From: Terriglobia bacterium
Lineage (GTDB): Bacteria; Acidobacteriota; Terriglobia; Acidiferrales; UBA7541
DNA length: 64,000 nt
Assembly (NCBI GenBank): GCA_023512135.1
Contig: JAIMAG010000002.1
Location: 124,001 to 188,000, forward strand
Direction: 5' to 3'
In this document: positions 8,729 through 16,916 of the stretch, piece by piece
How the letters are laid out: the number at the start of each line of letters is the position of its first letter
How positions within the stretch are numbered: the first letter of the stretch is position 1
Translations under genes and position numbers: made by a program
The notes under the pieces: generated by a model
What the model saw: only the letters and a program-made list of their open reading frames with translations
Database searches by the model: none
Told to the model about the DNA's origin: nothing

Positions 8729-10120
8729 TCAACGCGGCGACCAGTTCGGCGACTCATTCTGGCCCGCAAAGGTCAACTGGCGCGGCTGGGTGCCATCGGC
8801 CAGCATCGTCCAGATTTGCCGCGTTCCGGTGCGCGTGGATTCGAAAACGATGTGCCGGCCGTCGGGCGCCCAACTGGGTCGTTCGTTGCGTCCAGCGTCG
8901 CGCGTCAGCTCGACCAGTTGCTGCGTGGCGATGTCCATCACGTAGATGTCGTAGTTGCCGGTAGGCCGCTGCCAGCTAAAAGCCAGCAACTGACCGTTGG
9001 GCGACCAGGCAGGATCCACCACGTACCCCATATCGGGCAGGGTGATCTTTTCCACACTCGAACCGTCGGCCGCCATGATGTAGAGCTGGGGTGTGCCCCC
9101 ACGATCGCTGACGAAAGCAATCTGCTGACCGGTGCGGGGATTCCAAACGGGCGAAGTGTCTGCTCCGGCCGAATACGTCAACCGCCGGAGATTCGACCCG
9201 CTCACGTCGATGAGAAACAGCTCTGGATCGCCGTGCATGCTGGACATGAAGACAATTTTCGAACCATCCGGGGACCAGGCCGGCGACGAGTTCGTGCCCC
9301 GATACCGATAGAAGGCTACCGATCGCCCTGTCTCCATCGAATGCATGCAGATCTGGGCACTGATCGTGTCGCCGCTTTTCTGGTAGCAGGTGAATGCGAT
9401 GCGGGAACCATCCGGTGACCACCGCGGCGTCAGGGCAATGGTCTGCAGGTTCGTGATGCGTCGCTGATTGGCGCCGTCGTAGTCCATCACCCACACCTCT
9501 TTGGAGCCGGTGCGATTGCTGATAAATGCGATCTGGGTACTGGCGATGCCGGGAATTCCGCCGCTCAGCAGGGAAACGATTTCGTCGGCAAGCTGGTGCG
9601 CCAGCCGGCGCGCCTGAGCTTCCGCGCTGTTTTCCGGATTCACGCTGGCACGGTAACGTTTTGCCAGGGCCGGCGGCGACTGCGGGTTTCGCACGTCGTA
9701 CAGCCACGCCTCCACCACCAGCTGCGTCCCAGCCAGCGACAGGTTGCCAAAAACCAGGAAGTGCGCGCTTGTCGGCGGCGCGGACCACTCCGCCGGCTGC
9801 AATTCTGCGGGCACGCTCGGCTGACGCAGGGGAAAGAAACTTTTGCTCACCATCTCGATGATGCCGGAATATTCCAGGTCCGCAAACAGGACGTCGCTGA
9901 ACAGTCGCGCCGCAGGATGCACCGCCTCGCCTCGCGCCGCAAAATCGGCAGCAGCCAGCCGGGCTTTCTCCACGCCCAGGCCGGTCCCGGTGCGGAACCA
10001 GTCCTGCGGCACCGGCGGGCCGCTCCGCAGCGCTGGGGCGATGACCCAGCCACAAGCCAGCACAGCGAGGGCGCACCGCAGCCCTTGTGGCACCGCTCGA
10101 TGGATATGCCTGGAGAACAT
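8729..10120 (-). CDS. tolB: Tol-Pal system protein TolB
   Basis: A 463-residue periplasmic protein of the Tol-Pal envelope-constriction machine. An N-terminal signal sequence (about 10-32) is followed by the small TolB N-domain (FSDVLFADLEYSGIIEMV). A six-bladed beta-propeller follows, with repeated WSPDG or WSPNG motifs (for example RWSPDGSRIAFTC and PAWSPDGSKIVFMS), ending in NWSPR. The length is near the usual 430-450. GAGGAAAC precedes ATG 10120. The order tolQ-tolR-tonB/tolA-tolB-pal-cpoB is conserved. Confidence 0.95.
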   Translation of the reverse strand: MFSRHIHRAVPQGLRCALAVLACGWVIAPALRSGPPVPQDWFRTGTGLGVEKARLAAADFAARGEAVHPAARLFSDVLFADLEYSGIIEMVSKSFFPLRQPSVPAELQPAEWSAPPTSAHFLVFGNLSLAGTQLVVEAWLYDVRNPQSPPALAKRYRASVNPENSAEAQARRLAHQLADEIVSLLSGGIPGIASTQIAFISNRTGSKEVWVMDYDGANQRRITNLQTIALTPRWSPDGSRIAFTCYQKSGDTISAQICMHSMETGRSVAFYRYRGTNSSPAWSPDGSKIVFMSSMHGDPELFLIDVSGSNLRRLTYSAGADTSPVWNPRTGQQIAFVSDRGGTPQLYIMAADGSSVEKITLPDMGYVVDPAWSPNGQLLAFSWQRPTGNYDIYVMDIATQQLVELTRDAGRNERPSWAPDGRHIVFESTRTGTRQIWTMLADGTQPRQLTFAGQNESPNWSPR

Positions 10121-10192
10121 GGACTCGTTTCCTCGGTCACCTCACTCATCTTTGGAATACTCTCTGCCCTCGTTCGTTGTTCGCTCCAGCCG

Positions 10193-10984
10193 TCAGGGCC
10201 TGCGAAAATCGAACCAGAACTCTACCTGCACATACGAGCCAGAATAGCCGGAGGGCAGCGGCTCCAGTGGATTCGAGTTGAGCACCGCCCGCAATGCCGA
10301 ACGGTCAACAGAGTCATTCCCGCTGGAGCGCACGATTTCTGTGTTCACAATGGAACCGTTGCGGAGAATCTGAAACGTCACCACAACGCGAGGCGCCCAG
10401 TGCACTCGCGGGTCAATCGTGGACTGCAGCCAGTTGCTGCTGATTTTCCGGCGTACCGCCTCGACATACCAGGGATAGCGTTCCCCGAAGGCTCCGCCGC
10501 CGGGCCCGCTGAAACCCAGCGCACCTTCCGTGCCGCTCCCGAGGCTGAATTGCGTGTACGGGAGCGCAGGCGCGCCGCCCTGGCCGTAGGGGATAGCCCC
10601 TTCGGGAGGAGGTGTAGGGTCTTCGAGCACTTTCGACGGCCGGCTGACGTAGCGTTGCGGCTGGTTCTTAGCAAATTCTGGAATCGCTGTCGCTTCCGTT
10701 TGATTGTCTGCGCGTTTGGGTTCTTCTTTGTGCAGGCCGCGGGTCGGGTCCACGACGCGGCTGGTGGTGACCACGTCAGGGCGGGGAAGGGGAACGCCCG
10801 GCAAGCTGCCCACCAAACCAACCGTGACAGCACCACTCCCTGCTCCACCCCAAACTTCGCCCCGATGGGAACGCAGCGTCGAAATCAACAGCAGGGCCCC
10901 CAGCGCCAGATGGAGCGTGCACGACCACACCAGGGGCCGTTTCAGGCTGTCCTGAGTCAGATTGTAGGAGGCGAGCACAGCCAT
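10193..10984 (-). CDS. TonB/TolA-type energy transducer of the Tol system
   Basis: A 263-residue protein in the position occupied by tolA in proteobacterial clusters. One N-terminal transmembrane segment (about 20-38) precedes a Pro/Lys-poor disordered region. A C-terminal TonB-C/TolA-like domain runs from about 170 (YPWYVEAVRRKISSNW, RVVVTFQILRNGSIVNTEIV, DRSALRAVLNSNPLEPLP). The long Ala/Lys helical domain of E. coli TolA is absent. It is the likely TolA equivalent, coupling TolQR proton flux to TolB/Pal. It starts two bases after the tolR stop. Confidence 0.8.
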   Translation of the reverse strand: MAVLASYNLTQDSLKRPLVWSCTLHLALGALLLISTLRSHRGEVWGGAGSGAVTVGLVGSLPGVPLPRPDVVTTSRVVDPTRGLHKEEPKRADNQTEATAIPEFAKNQPQRYVSRPSKVLEDPTPPPEGAIPYGQGGAPALPYTQFSLGSGTEGALGFSGPGGGAFGERYPWYVEAVRRKISSNWLQSTIDPRVHWAPRVVVTFQILRNGSIVNTEIVRSSGNDSVDRSALRAVLNSNPLEPLPSGYSGSYVQVEFWFDFRRP

Positions 10985-10986
10985 GG

Positions 10987-11409
10987 TTATTGTCGGCGTG
11001 GGCGCGCGCTGATCGGCTCGGTCACCACGCTAATGTTTTGGATGCCGGCTTGGCGCAGTTCGTCCACTACGGTGGCCCAGCTTCCGAAAGGAACTGTTTC
11101 ATCGCAGCGGATGAATACGGCCTGTCGTGCCGGGTCTTGCATCCGCTGCCGGATCTGTTCGCCGAGCTCCCGCAGCCGCACGGGTTCGTTGCCCAGATAG
11201 ACTCGCTGCGCGCGGTCAATCGTAATGACCAGGCGTTCTTCGGTGATCTCCCGGACGGTGCGGGTCTTGGGCAGATCCACTTCGATACCGGACTGCAGGA
11301 TCGGAGCCGTGATCATGAAAATCACCAACAGCACCAGGACAACGTCCACCAGCGGCACAATGTTGATTTCGGAAAGCGAAGTACCGGTTGGGCGTTGCAA
11401 TTGCGGCAT
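10987..11409 (-). CDS. tolR: TolR/ExbD-family proton-channel subunit
   Basis: A 140-residue inner-membrane protein with one transmembrane helix (about 20-42, INIVPLVDVVLVLLVIFMIT) that carries the conserved proton-path Asp. A periplasmic domain follows (GIEVDLPKT near 50). With TolQ it forms the proton-driven stator. It is assigned to Tol rather than Exb because of the tolB-pal neighbours. It lies six bases after tolQ. Confidence 0.93.
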   Translation of the reverse strand: MPQLQRPTGTSLSEINIVPLVDVVLVLLVIFMITAPILQSGIEVDLPKTRTVREITEERLVITIDRAQRVYLGNEPVRLRELGEQIRQRMQDPARQAVFIRCDETVPFGSWATVVDELRQAGIQNISVVTEPISARPRRQ

Positions 11410-11415
11410 ATCGTG

Positions 11416-12147
11416 CTATCCGTAGCTTTTCTCGATGGCGGCCAGGAACTCTGCTGTGAAGTTGTCCATCCGCGCGGCCAGCTCACGGATATGGTGCAGA
11501 TAGTGGTTGTAGGCAATGACGGCCGGAATCGCGGTAAACAAGCCCGCGGCGGTAGCGACCAGAGCCTCCGCAATTCCCGGCGCGACAGCGCGCAGGCTCG
11601 ACGCACCCGCTTCGCCCAAACCGCTGAAGGCATCCATGACGCCCCAGACCGTGCCAAACAGTCCGATGAATGGCGTCACCGAGCCCGTGGTAGCCAGCCA
11701 GGGCATGTAGCGCTCCAGCCGACGAACCTGTTCGGCCGAGGCCAGTTGCATGGAGACGGCAACCGCGTTCAGGCTCTTCAGCTTGCCACCGTGCGGATTG
11801 GACGACGCTAACTGCGATTCCAGTTCCCGGTAACCAGCCGTGTAGATGACGGCCAGCGGCGAGTTCGCTGCCGCAGTTTCCAGAGACTTCGGAGCTGGCA
11901 GCCGTTCAACAGCGCGAAAGAGCTGCAAAAACTGACTGGTCTGCTGCTCGATTGCGCGGAAACGGCGGTACTTCTGAAAAATGATGGCCCAGGAAAACAG
12001 CGAAAAGCCCAGCAGGATCAGCAGCACAATGCGCGCGACCCAGCCGGTTTGCTGCAGCAGGTCACCGAGCTGCCCGACGGCAGCCAGCGCAAACAGATTC
12101 ACAACGGCGTCCCCCAGAATTTCTGCGTCCCAAAGGTACGCTAGCAT
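11416..12147 (-). CDS. tolQ: TolQ/ExbB-family proton-channel subunit
   Basis: A 243-residue protein with three transmembrane segments. TM1 is near 38-58 (LILLGFSLFSWAIIF). TM2/TM3 lie in the conserved region PWLATTGSVTPFIGLFGTVW to ALVATAAGLFTAIPAVIAYN. It is the proton-channel component of Tol. ATG 12147 has no clear ribosome-binding site; GTG 12102, preceded by GGGGGA, is a good alternative and would give 228 residues, closer to typical TolQ. It is the first gene of the tol operon and divergent from miaB. Confidence 0.92.
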   Translation of the reverse strand: MLAYLWDAEILGDAVVNLFALAAVGQLGDLLQQTGWVARIVLLILLGFSLFSWAIIFQKYRRFRAIEQQTSQFLQLFRAVERLPAPKSLETAAANSPLAVIYTAGYRELESQLASSNPHGGKLKSLNAVAVSMQLASAEQVRRLERYMPWLATTGSVTPFIGLFGTVWGVMDAFSGLGEAGASSLRAVAPGIAEALVATAAGLFTAIPAVIAYNHYLHHIRELAARMDNFTAEFLAAIEKSYG

Positions 12148-12305
12148 AGGGGTACAGGTCGGTCAAACGAAAGCGGCAGCAGAAAGTTTCCTTTGCTGTT
12201 TCTTACGACACACAGCGTCGGCACACAGCAACTGTGTTCTCTTCACGGGCCGGTGGTGCAGTGGAGCTAATTTCGTGTCCGGCTGTGTTAGAATATTTTC
12301 ACCGC
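12148..12305 (+). promoter_or_regulatory. Divergent tolQ/miaB intergenic region with candidate -10
   Basis: A 158-bp spacer between divergent operons. TAGAAT at 12289-12294 is a good -10 for miaB, placing the start of transcription about five bases before ATG 12306. No convincing -35 and no Shine-Dalgarno were found. For tolQ no clear promoter is seen. Confidence 0.3.
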
Positions 12306-13715
12306 ATGGGGAATCAGATTCACATTCCGCTAACGGCCCTCACCGGCGGGCCCTTGCAGCCGTCGCGGTTGGCCGCGGGAGGTGTCGGCGCTACAGAGCT
12401 CCCTCCAGCCAGCGGACGCACATTTTATCTGGAAACCTTCGGCTGCCAGATGAACGTGCACGACTCGGAAAAGGTGGCCGGCGTGCTCTTGCGTCGAGGA
12501 TACCGCCAGGTGGACTCGCCCGCTGAGGCCGATCTGGTGCTCTACAATACCTGCTCGATCCGCGAAAAGGCGGCCCAGAAGGTTTTCTCGCGCCTGGGGC
12601 AGTTGCGTCACGGGGAAGGCCACCAGCTCGTTGGCGTGCTCGGTTGTGTGGCGCAGCAGGAGGGCGAGCGCATCTTCGAACGGGCGCCCTGGGTGAACCT
12701 GGTCTGCGGTTCCGCGAGCTATCGTCGCCTGCCCGAACTGCTGGCTGAACTCGAATCCGGGCGCCGCCGCGTGGTAGGTCTGGACACGGATACCGACGAG
12801 ACGTTCGAGACCGAATTCACGCGGCGCGACAATCCGTTCCGCGCCTATGTCACCATCATCGAGGGCTGCGATAAATCCTGCGCGTATTGCGTCGTGCCCT
12901 TCACCCGCGGGCCCGAGCGCAGCCGGACCTCCGACTCCATCCTCGCCGAGGTGCGCAGCCTGGTGGAGCTTGGCTACACGGAGGTCCAGTTGCTGGGCCA
13001 GAACGTAAATTCCTATCGCGATCCTTCTCCGCGACGGATGTCGTTTGCCGAACTGCTGGATGCTGTCGCGCAAATCCCGGGGCTTCGCCGCGTGCGGTTT
13101 ACCACCTCCCATCCGCGGGACTTCCATCCCGAAATTGTCCAGGCCATCGACGCCAACCCCGTCCTGTGTGATCACGTGCATCTGCCCGTTCAATCCGGCT
13201 CCACGCGGATCCTGCAGCGGATGAATCGGGAATACACCCGCGAGCAGTACCTGGAGCGCGTGGAAATCATCCGCCGGGCCCGGCGCCCCATCAGCCTCAC
13301 CACGGATCTGATCGTCGGTTTCCCCGGCGAGACCGAAGCGGACTTCGAGCAAACCCTCACCCTGCTCGAAGAAGTTGGTTATGACGGCGCCTTCTCGTTC
13401 AAGTTTTCGCCGCGACCGAACACGGCCGCGCTCTCGTTCCCGGACGACGTCCCGGAGGAAGAGAAGGGAAGACGACTCGCCGTGTTGCAGGAGAAGCAGC
13501 GGCAGATTCAACTCCGGCGCAATCAGGCGTTGGTGGGCAGCACCGTGGAAGTGCTGGTGGAAGGCCGCAGTCGTCCGGGTCAGTGGACCGGTCGCACATC
13601 CAGCAACCGGGTCGTGAATTTTACTTCGCCGCGCGTGCCAAATCTGGGAGAATATCTGCAGGTGTGCATCCTCGCCGCCGGGCCGCACAGCCTGGTCGGC
13701 GAGCAGGTCATTTGA
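12306..13715 (+). CDS. miaB: tRNA-2-methylthio-N6-dimethylallyladenosine synthase
   Basis: A 469-residue radical-SAM methylthiotransferase that adds the 2-methylthio group to i6A37 in tRNA. The N-terminal UPF0004 domain starts at FYLETFGCQMNVHDSEKVAG (about 40-60) with its three cluster-binding Cys. The radical-SAM motif is CDKSCAYC near residue 194, followed by VPFTRGPERSR. A C-terminal TRAM domain ends the protein. ATG 12306 is preferred; the ~35-residue N-terminal extension before the UPF0004 domain is variable. No miaA is in the window. Confidence 0.95.
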   Translation: MGNQIHIPLTALTGGPLQPSRLAAGGVGATELPPASGRTFYLETFGCQMNVHDSEKVAGVLLRRGYRQVDSPAEADLVLYNTCSIREKAAQKVFSRLGQLRHGEGHQLVGVLGCVAQQEGERIFERAPWVNLVCGSASYRRLPELLAELESGRRRVVGLDTDTDETFETEFTRRDNPFRAYVTIIEGCDKSCAYCVVPFTRGPERSRTSDSILAEVRSLVELGYTEVQLLGQNVNSYRDPSPRRMSFAELLDAVAQIPGLRRVRFTTSHPRDFHPEIVQAIDANPVLCDHVHLPVQSGSTRILQRMNREYTREQYLERVEIIRRARRPISLTTDLIVGFPGETEADFEQTLTLLEEVGYDGAFSFKFSPRPNTAALSFPDDVPEEEKGRRLAVLQEKQRQIQLRRNQALVGSTVEVLVEGRSRPGQWTGRTSSNRVVNFTSPRVPNLGEYLQVCILAAGPHSLVGEQVI

Positions 13716-13730
13716 GTGCAGGAGGCAACG

Positions 13731-14216
13731 ATGGAAATCGAAATGAAAATTCGCGGCTTGATGATGGATCCGGTGACCAACATGCCCATCGTTGTGCTGA
13801 AGGACGTTCATGGCAACGCAATCTTGCCCATCTGGGTGGGAGTCTACGAAGCAAACGCTATCGCACTGGAAATCGAAAAGGTGCAGACTCCCCGGCCGAT
13901 GACCCACGATCTGATGCGCAATCTCTTGCTCGGGCTGAACGTGCGCGTGCAGAAAGTGGTCGTCAACGACCTGAAAGATGACACCTTCTACGCCCTGATC
14001 TGGATGGAGCGGGATGGGCGGGTGATGTCCATCGATTCGCGGCCCTCCGATGCACTGGCGCTGGCGCTGCGTGTCGATTGCCCCATCTATGTAGAAGAGG
14101 AAGTCCTGAAAAACTCGCGGATTGCCAGCGCGGTGGCCGAGAAGAACACCAGCGAAGAGCTCCGCAAGTGGCTGGAAAACCTCAGCGATGAGGATTTGGG
14201 CCGCTACAAGATGTAG
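13731..14216 (+). CDS. Bifunctional nuclease (BFN/DUF151) family protein
   Basis: A 161-residue protein of the BFN family (DUF151), which has DNase and RNase activity in plants and is of unclear role in bacteria. The N-terminal BFN domain shows the typical GLMMDPVTNMPIVVLKD, LPIWVGVYEANAIALEIE and SIDSRPSDALALALR. A short C-terminal UVR-like helix (SEELRKWLENLSDEDLGRYK) is common in this family. ATG 13731 is chosen because AGGAGG precedes it by six bases. The gene follows miaB by 15 bases, suggesting co-transcription. Confidence 0.88.
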   Translation: MEIEMKIRGLMMDPVTNMPIVVLKDVHGNAILPIWVGVYEANAIALEIEKVQTPRPMTHDLMRNLLLGLNVRVQKVVVNDLKDDTFYALIWMERDGRVMSIDSRPSDALALALRVDCPIYVEEEVLKNSRIASAVAEKNTSEELRKWLENLSDEDLGRYKM

Positions 14217-14422
14217 GCCTGCCTCGATTTTGCTACGCGGGTAACTTCTTGAATTGCTGCATTTTTTGCTTGCGTTTGTCCGCGCGCCGCGGGTAGAGTT
14301 ATACCACAAATGGGGCACATTTTCGAGACAGGGCCAGATGTGGTGCCCCGTTTCCGCCTCGGCCACAGGGCGGAACAGGAGGGGGAAGTCCCGTCAGGCA
14401 AGTGTGGAGGACGGGCCTTGCA
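14217..14422 (+). promoter_or_regulatory. parA upstream region: candidate promoter and two leader hairpins
   Basis: A 206-bp gap. TTGTCC (14276-14281), an 18-base spacer and TATACC (14300-14305) form a moderate promoter candidate, giving a leader of about 110 bases. Two inverted repeats lie in the leader. TTCCGCC/GGCGGAA is at 14352-14358 and 14369-14375. CCCGTC/GACGGG is at 14390-14395 and 14410-14415; its second arm abuts the GGAGG ribosome site at 14406-14410. Confidence 0.35.
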
Positions 14423-15223
14423 ATGACGACCATCCTGGCGATTGCCAATCAAAAGGGCGGCGTCGGCAAAACCACTACCGCCATCAACTTGGCTGCCGCT
14501 CTCTCACTCCGCAAAAAGCGCACCTTGCTGATCGACCTCGATCCACAGGCCAATTCCACCATTGCCTTTTTCGATCCCACGGAAATCCAGGCCTCGGTCT
14601 ACGACGTGCTGAGTGACCACCGGGTGGATTTGGCCAGCGTCATCCGACCGACGAAAGACCCGTACCTGTTCGTTGCGCCCGGGCGCCTGGCCCTCGCCAA
14701 GCTCGAACAGCAGTTGGCGGGCCAGTTCGATGCGCCGTACAAACTGAAAGACGCCTTGGCGCCGATTCAGAAGAACTACGATTTCATTGTTCTCGACACC
14801 CCGCCGGCACTCGGGATACTCACCGTGAACGCCCTGGTCGCCGCGACCCATCTGATTGTGCCCATCCAGGCTGCCTATTTCGCGATCGAGGGAACCGACG
14901 ACCTGCTGGAGACGTACGAACGGGTCCGCGCGCGTCCCAACCCCAGCCTGAAAATGATGGGGGTGGTCATCACCCTGTTCGATAAGCGCACCAATATCTC
15001 GCGGGATACTCACGAGCAGATTCGTTCTGTTTTCGGGCCGGTGCTCTTCAAAACCCGCATCAGCAAGAACGTGCGCCTGGAGGAAAGTCCGGCGTACAAA
15101 GAGACGATATTCACATTTGCGCCCAAATCGCCCGGCGCGCAGGAATACCGCCGGCTGGCGCAGGAGGTCATTCAACGTGCCGAGGAAGATCGGATTGCCC
15201 GTCACACTGAAGATGCGGCATGA
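14423..15223 (+). CDS. parA: ParA/Soj chromosome-partitioning ATPase
   Basis: A 266-residue ParA-family ATPase acting in chromosome-origin segregation with ParB. The deviant Walker A KGGVGKTTT is near residue 10-18 (IANQKGGVGKTTTAINLAAA). The A' motif (LLIDLDPQANST) and a later FIVLDTPPALG Walker B follow. It lacks an N-terminal HTH domain, as chromosomal Soj-type ParA does. ATG 14423 has GGAGG 12 bases upstream. The 3' end overlaps parB by 47 bp. The usual mnmG/rsmG neighbours are absent, so the locus is displaced from the common origin-proximal arrangement, or the origin lies elsewhere. Confidence 0.94.
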   Translation: MTTILAIANQKGGVGKTTTAINLAAALSLRKKRTLLIDLDPQANSTIAFFDPTEIQASVYDVLSDHRVDLASVIRPTKDPYLFVAPGRLALAKLEQQLAGQFDAPYKLKDALAPIQKNYDFIVLDTPPALGILTVNALVAATHLIVPIQAAYFAIEGTDDLLETYERVRARPNPSLKMMGVVITLFDKRTNISRDTHEQIRSVFGPVLFKTRISKNVRLEESPAYKETIFTFAPKSPGAQEYRRLAQEVIQRAEEDRIARHTEDAA

Positions 15224-16034
15224 CGCCCATTATGTCGAATCGCTGACCAGCTACAGCGGGGCAGCGATCGGGCGCATGCTGCCGATCGAAAAGATTCGTC
15301 CGAATCCCGATCAGCCGCGCAAAGCGCTGGGCGACCTGACCGAACTGGCCAACTCCATCCGCGAAAAAGGCGTGCTCGAGCCGTTGCTGGTGCGCTATGT
15401 GCCCCGCGAGGATACCTACTACATCATCTCGGGCGAACGGCGTTATCACGCCGCCCGCGCCGTAGGATTGCGCGAGCTTCCCTGTATCGAAAAAATCGCC
15501 GATGACGCGGAGACGCTCGAGCTGGCCCTGATCGAAAACCTCCAGCGAAAGGATCTCACCCCGTTCGAGGAGGCCGAGGGACTGTCTCGACTCGCCGAGC
15601 AGTTCGCCTACACCCACGAAGACATCGCTAAAAAGATCGGGCGCGCCCGCTCCTCGATCACGGAGACGCTTTCGCTGCTGAACATCCCCATCGCCATTCG
15701 CCGCCGGTGTCTGGAGAAGGGAATTACCAGCAAATCTTTGTTGCTGCAGATAGCCCGCCAGCCCAACGAAAAGAAAATGGCGGAAATGGTGCAACGCATT
15801 GTCCAGGGCCGTCTGACGCGGGAAGAAGTGCGCCAGCAGCGACGCGAGGAGAAAACTTCCGGACCTCGCCCGCAACCCTTCCTGTTCAGTTTCGTTCCCG
15901 AAGACGAATCCTTCCGTTTGCGCGTGCAGTTTCGTAAGGCTCACGTTTCGCGAGATGAGCTGATTGCCGCCCTGCGCTCGGTTCTGGTGGCCCTGGAACA
16001 AGAAGGCGCCCAGGCAGACTCGGCGGTGGCCTGA
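15177..16034 (+). CDS. parB: ParB/Spo0J DNA-binding partition protein
   Basis: A 285-residue ParB. The ParB/Sulfiredoxin-like CTPase domain is at about 35-125 (LPIEKIRPNPDQPRKALGDL, YIISGERRYHAARAVGL, LIENLQRKDLTPFEEAEG). The HTH follows (THEDIAKKIGRARSSITETL), then a C-terminal dimerisation region. GTG 15177 is chosen because AGGAGG lies nine bases upstream; this puts the start inside parA (47-bp overlap). The conserved GERR and ENLQR motifs indicate a functional parS-clamping enzyme. No parS site (TGTTTCACGTGAAACA-like) was noticed in the window. Confidence 0.94.
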   Translation: MPRKIGLPVTLKMRHDAHYVESLTSYSGAAIGRMLPIEKIRPNPDQPRKALGDLTELANSIREKGVLEPLLVRYVPREDTYYIISGERRYHAARAVGLRELPCIEKIADDAETLELALIENLQRKDLTPFEEAEGLSRLAEQFAYTHEDIAKKIGRARSSITETLSLLNIPIAIRRRCLEKGITSKSLLLQIARQPNEKKMAEMVQRIVQGRLTREEVRQQRREEKTSGPRPQPFLFSFVPEDESFRLRVQFRKAHVSRDELIAALRSVLVALEQEGAQADSAVA

Positions 16035-16087
16035 AGGATGGCCTTCGCCGGATCGGCTGGCCCCTGCGAGGCGCGCCGAGCCGGGAT

Positions 16088-16420
16088 ATGATGTTGAACC
16101 TCACCCGGGAACAGATGCAGCTTCTCCAGCGGCTGGCTGGGCAGGGTTTTGAAATCGTCGCGTTTTTGATGTTCGAGCGCTACATCGGCGTGCGAAAAGG
16201 GAACTGCGCAGTGCTTCTGGAGCCTGTGTCCGGCAGTGGTTTTCGCTTCTACAACGCTCCCTGTTATTTGGTGGATGGGCACTTGAGCGCCTGCATCGAA
16301 CAGGGCGGTCGGAAATGGTTCGTCTGGAAAGGGAAGCGGGTCGAAGCCACCTCGGAACGACTGTCTGAACTGACCTGCTTCCGCCGGGAGCTCGAAATGC
16401 TGCTCGGGGGCTCCGCTTGA
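16088..16420 (+). CDS. Hypothetical protein, 110 residues
   Basis: Not recognised. It is a small soluble alpha/beta protein with no signal peptide. It begins with a helical segment (LTREQMQLLQRLAGQGFEIV) and continues with several short beta-like strands (YIGVRKGNCAVLLEPV, FRFYNAPCYLVDG, RKWFVWKGKRVEAT). It ends in a charged helix. Three Cys are present but without a metal-site pattern. The stop overlaps the TTG start of the next unknown gene by four bases, so the two are probably translated together. It lies downstream of parB on the same strand. Confidence 0.6.
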   Translation: MMLNLTREQMQLLQRLAGQGFEIVAFLMFERYIGVRKGNCAVLLEPVSGSGFRFYNAPCYLVDGHLSACIEQGGRKWFVWKGKRVEATSERLSELTCFRRELEMLLGGSA

Positions 16421-16770
16421 ACCAGCCCTCTCAGTTCGAGTTCACTGTGGATGAGTTGGTGCTGGCTCTGGTCAGCTTGATTCGGGTCGTGGACCCGACT
16501 CTGCTCCAGCACGGGCCGGATGGGGTCACGCTGGAACTGGAACCGCTGATGCGCAAACCCAATCTCACGCCGGCTGAGCTGCTGTTGCTGAAGCTCCGCA
16601 GTGCATTCGATGAAGATTCCCCGCAGAGTTCCTGTACGGTGACGTTGTCGGTCGAAGAGGCACAGCAGTTGGAAGCGTCGCTGGCGCAAATCGAAGCGCT
16701 CCACAACTGGCCCCCCGACGTTCGGCGCCTCAGTGCGGCCTTGCGCGCTCGTCTGATGGCCAGCGGGTAA
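16417..16770 (+). CDS. Hypothetical protein, 117 residues
   Basis: Not recognised. A mostly helical, acidic protein (FTVDELVLALVSLIRVVDPT, LTPAELLLLKLRSAFDED, VEEAQQLEASLAQIEAL). It has no signal peptide or transmembrane segment. The start is TTG 16417 in a TTGA overlap with the preceding stop, which suggests translational coupling; no ATG is available early in the frame. Base composition is like its neighbours. The two unknown genes may encode an interacting pair. Confidence 0.55.
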   Translation: MNQPSQFEFTVDELVLALVSLIRVVDPTLLQHGPDGVTLELEPLMRKPNLTPAELLLLKLRSAFDEDSPQSSCTVTLSVEEAQQLEASLAQIEALHNWPPDVRRLSAALRARLMASG

Positions 16771-16916
16771 GACTGTCGGCCAGCAGTACCCCCTCAGTCG
16801 AGCCGGATGCCGAACCCTCGCGGGGCGAGGTACAATCGCCTGTCGAACGGCTGGGATATCTCCCGGATGCTGCCGGCCCTCCCAGCCACCTGTTTCATCG
16901 CCAGGTACGAACGAAT

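Noticed and set aside
12330-14366. A 678-codon minus-strand open frame
   Set aside because: Antisense to miaB and the bifunctional-nuclease gene.
14217-16087. parS site near parAB
   Set aside because: No sequence close to TGTTTCACGTGAAACA was found by eye in the parAB region or elsewhere in the window.
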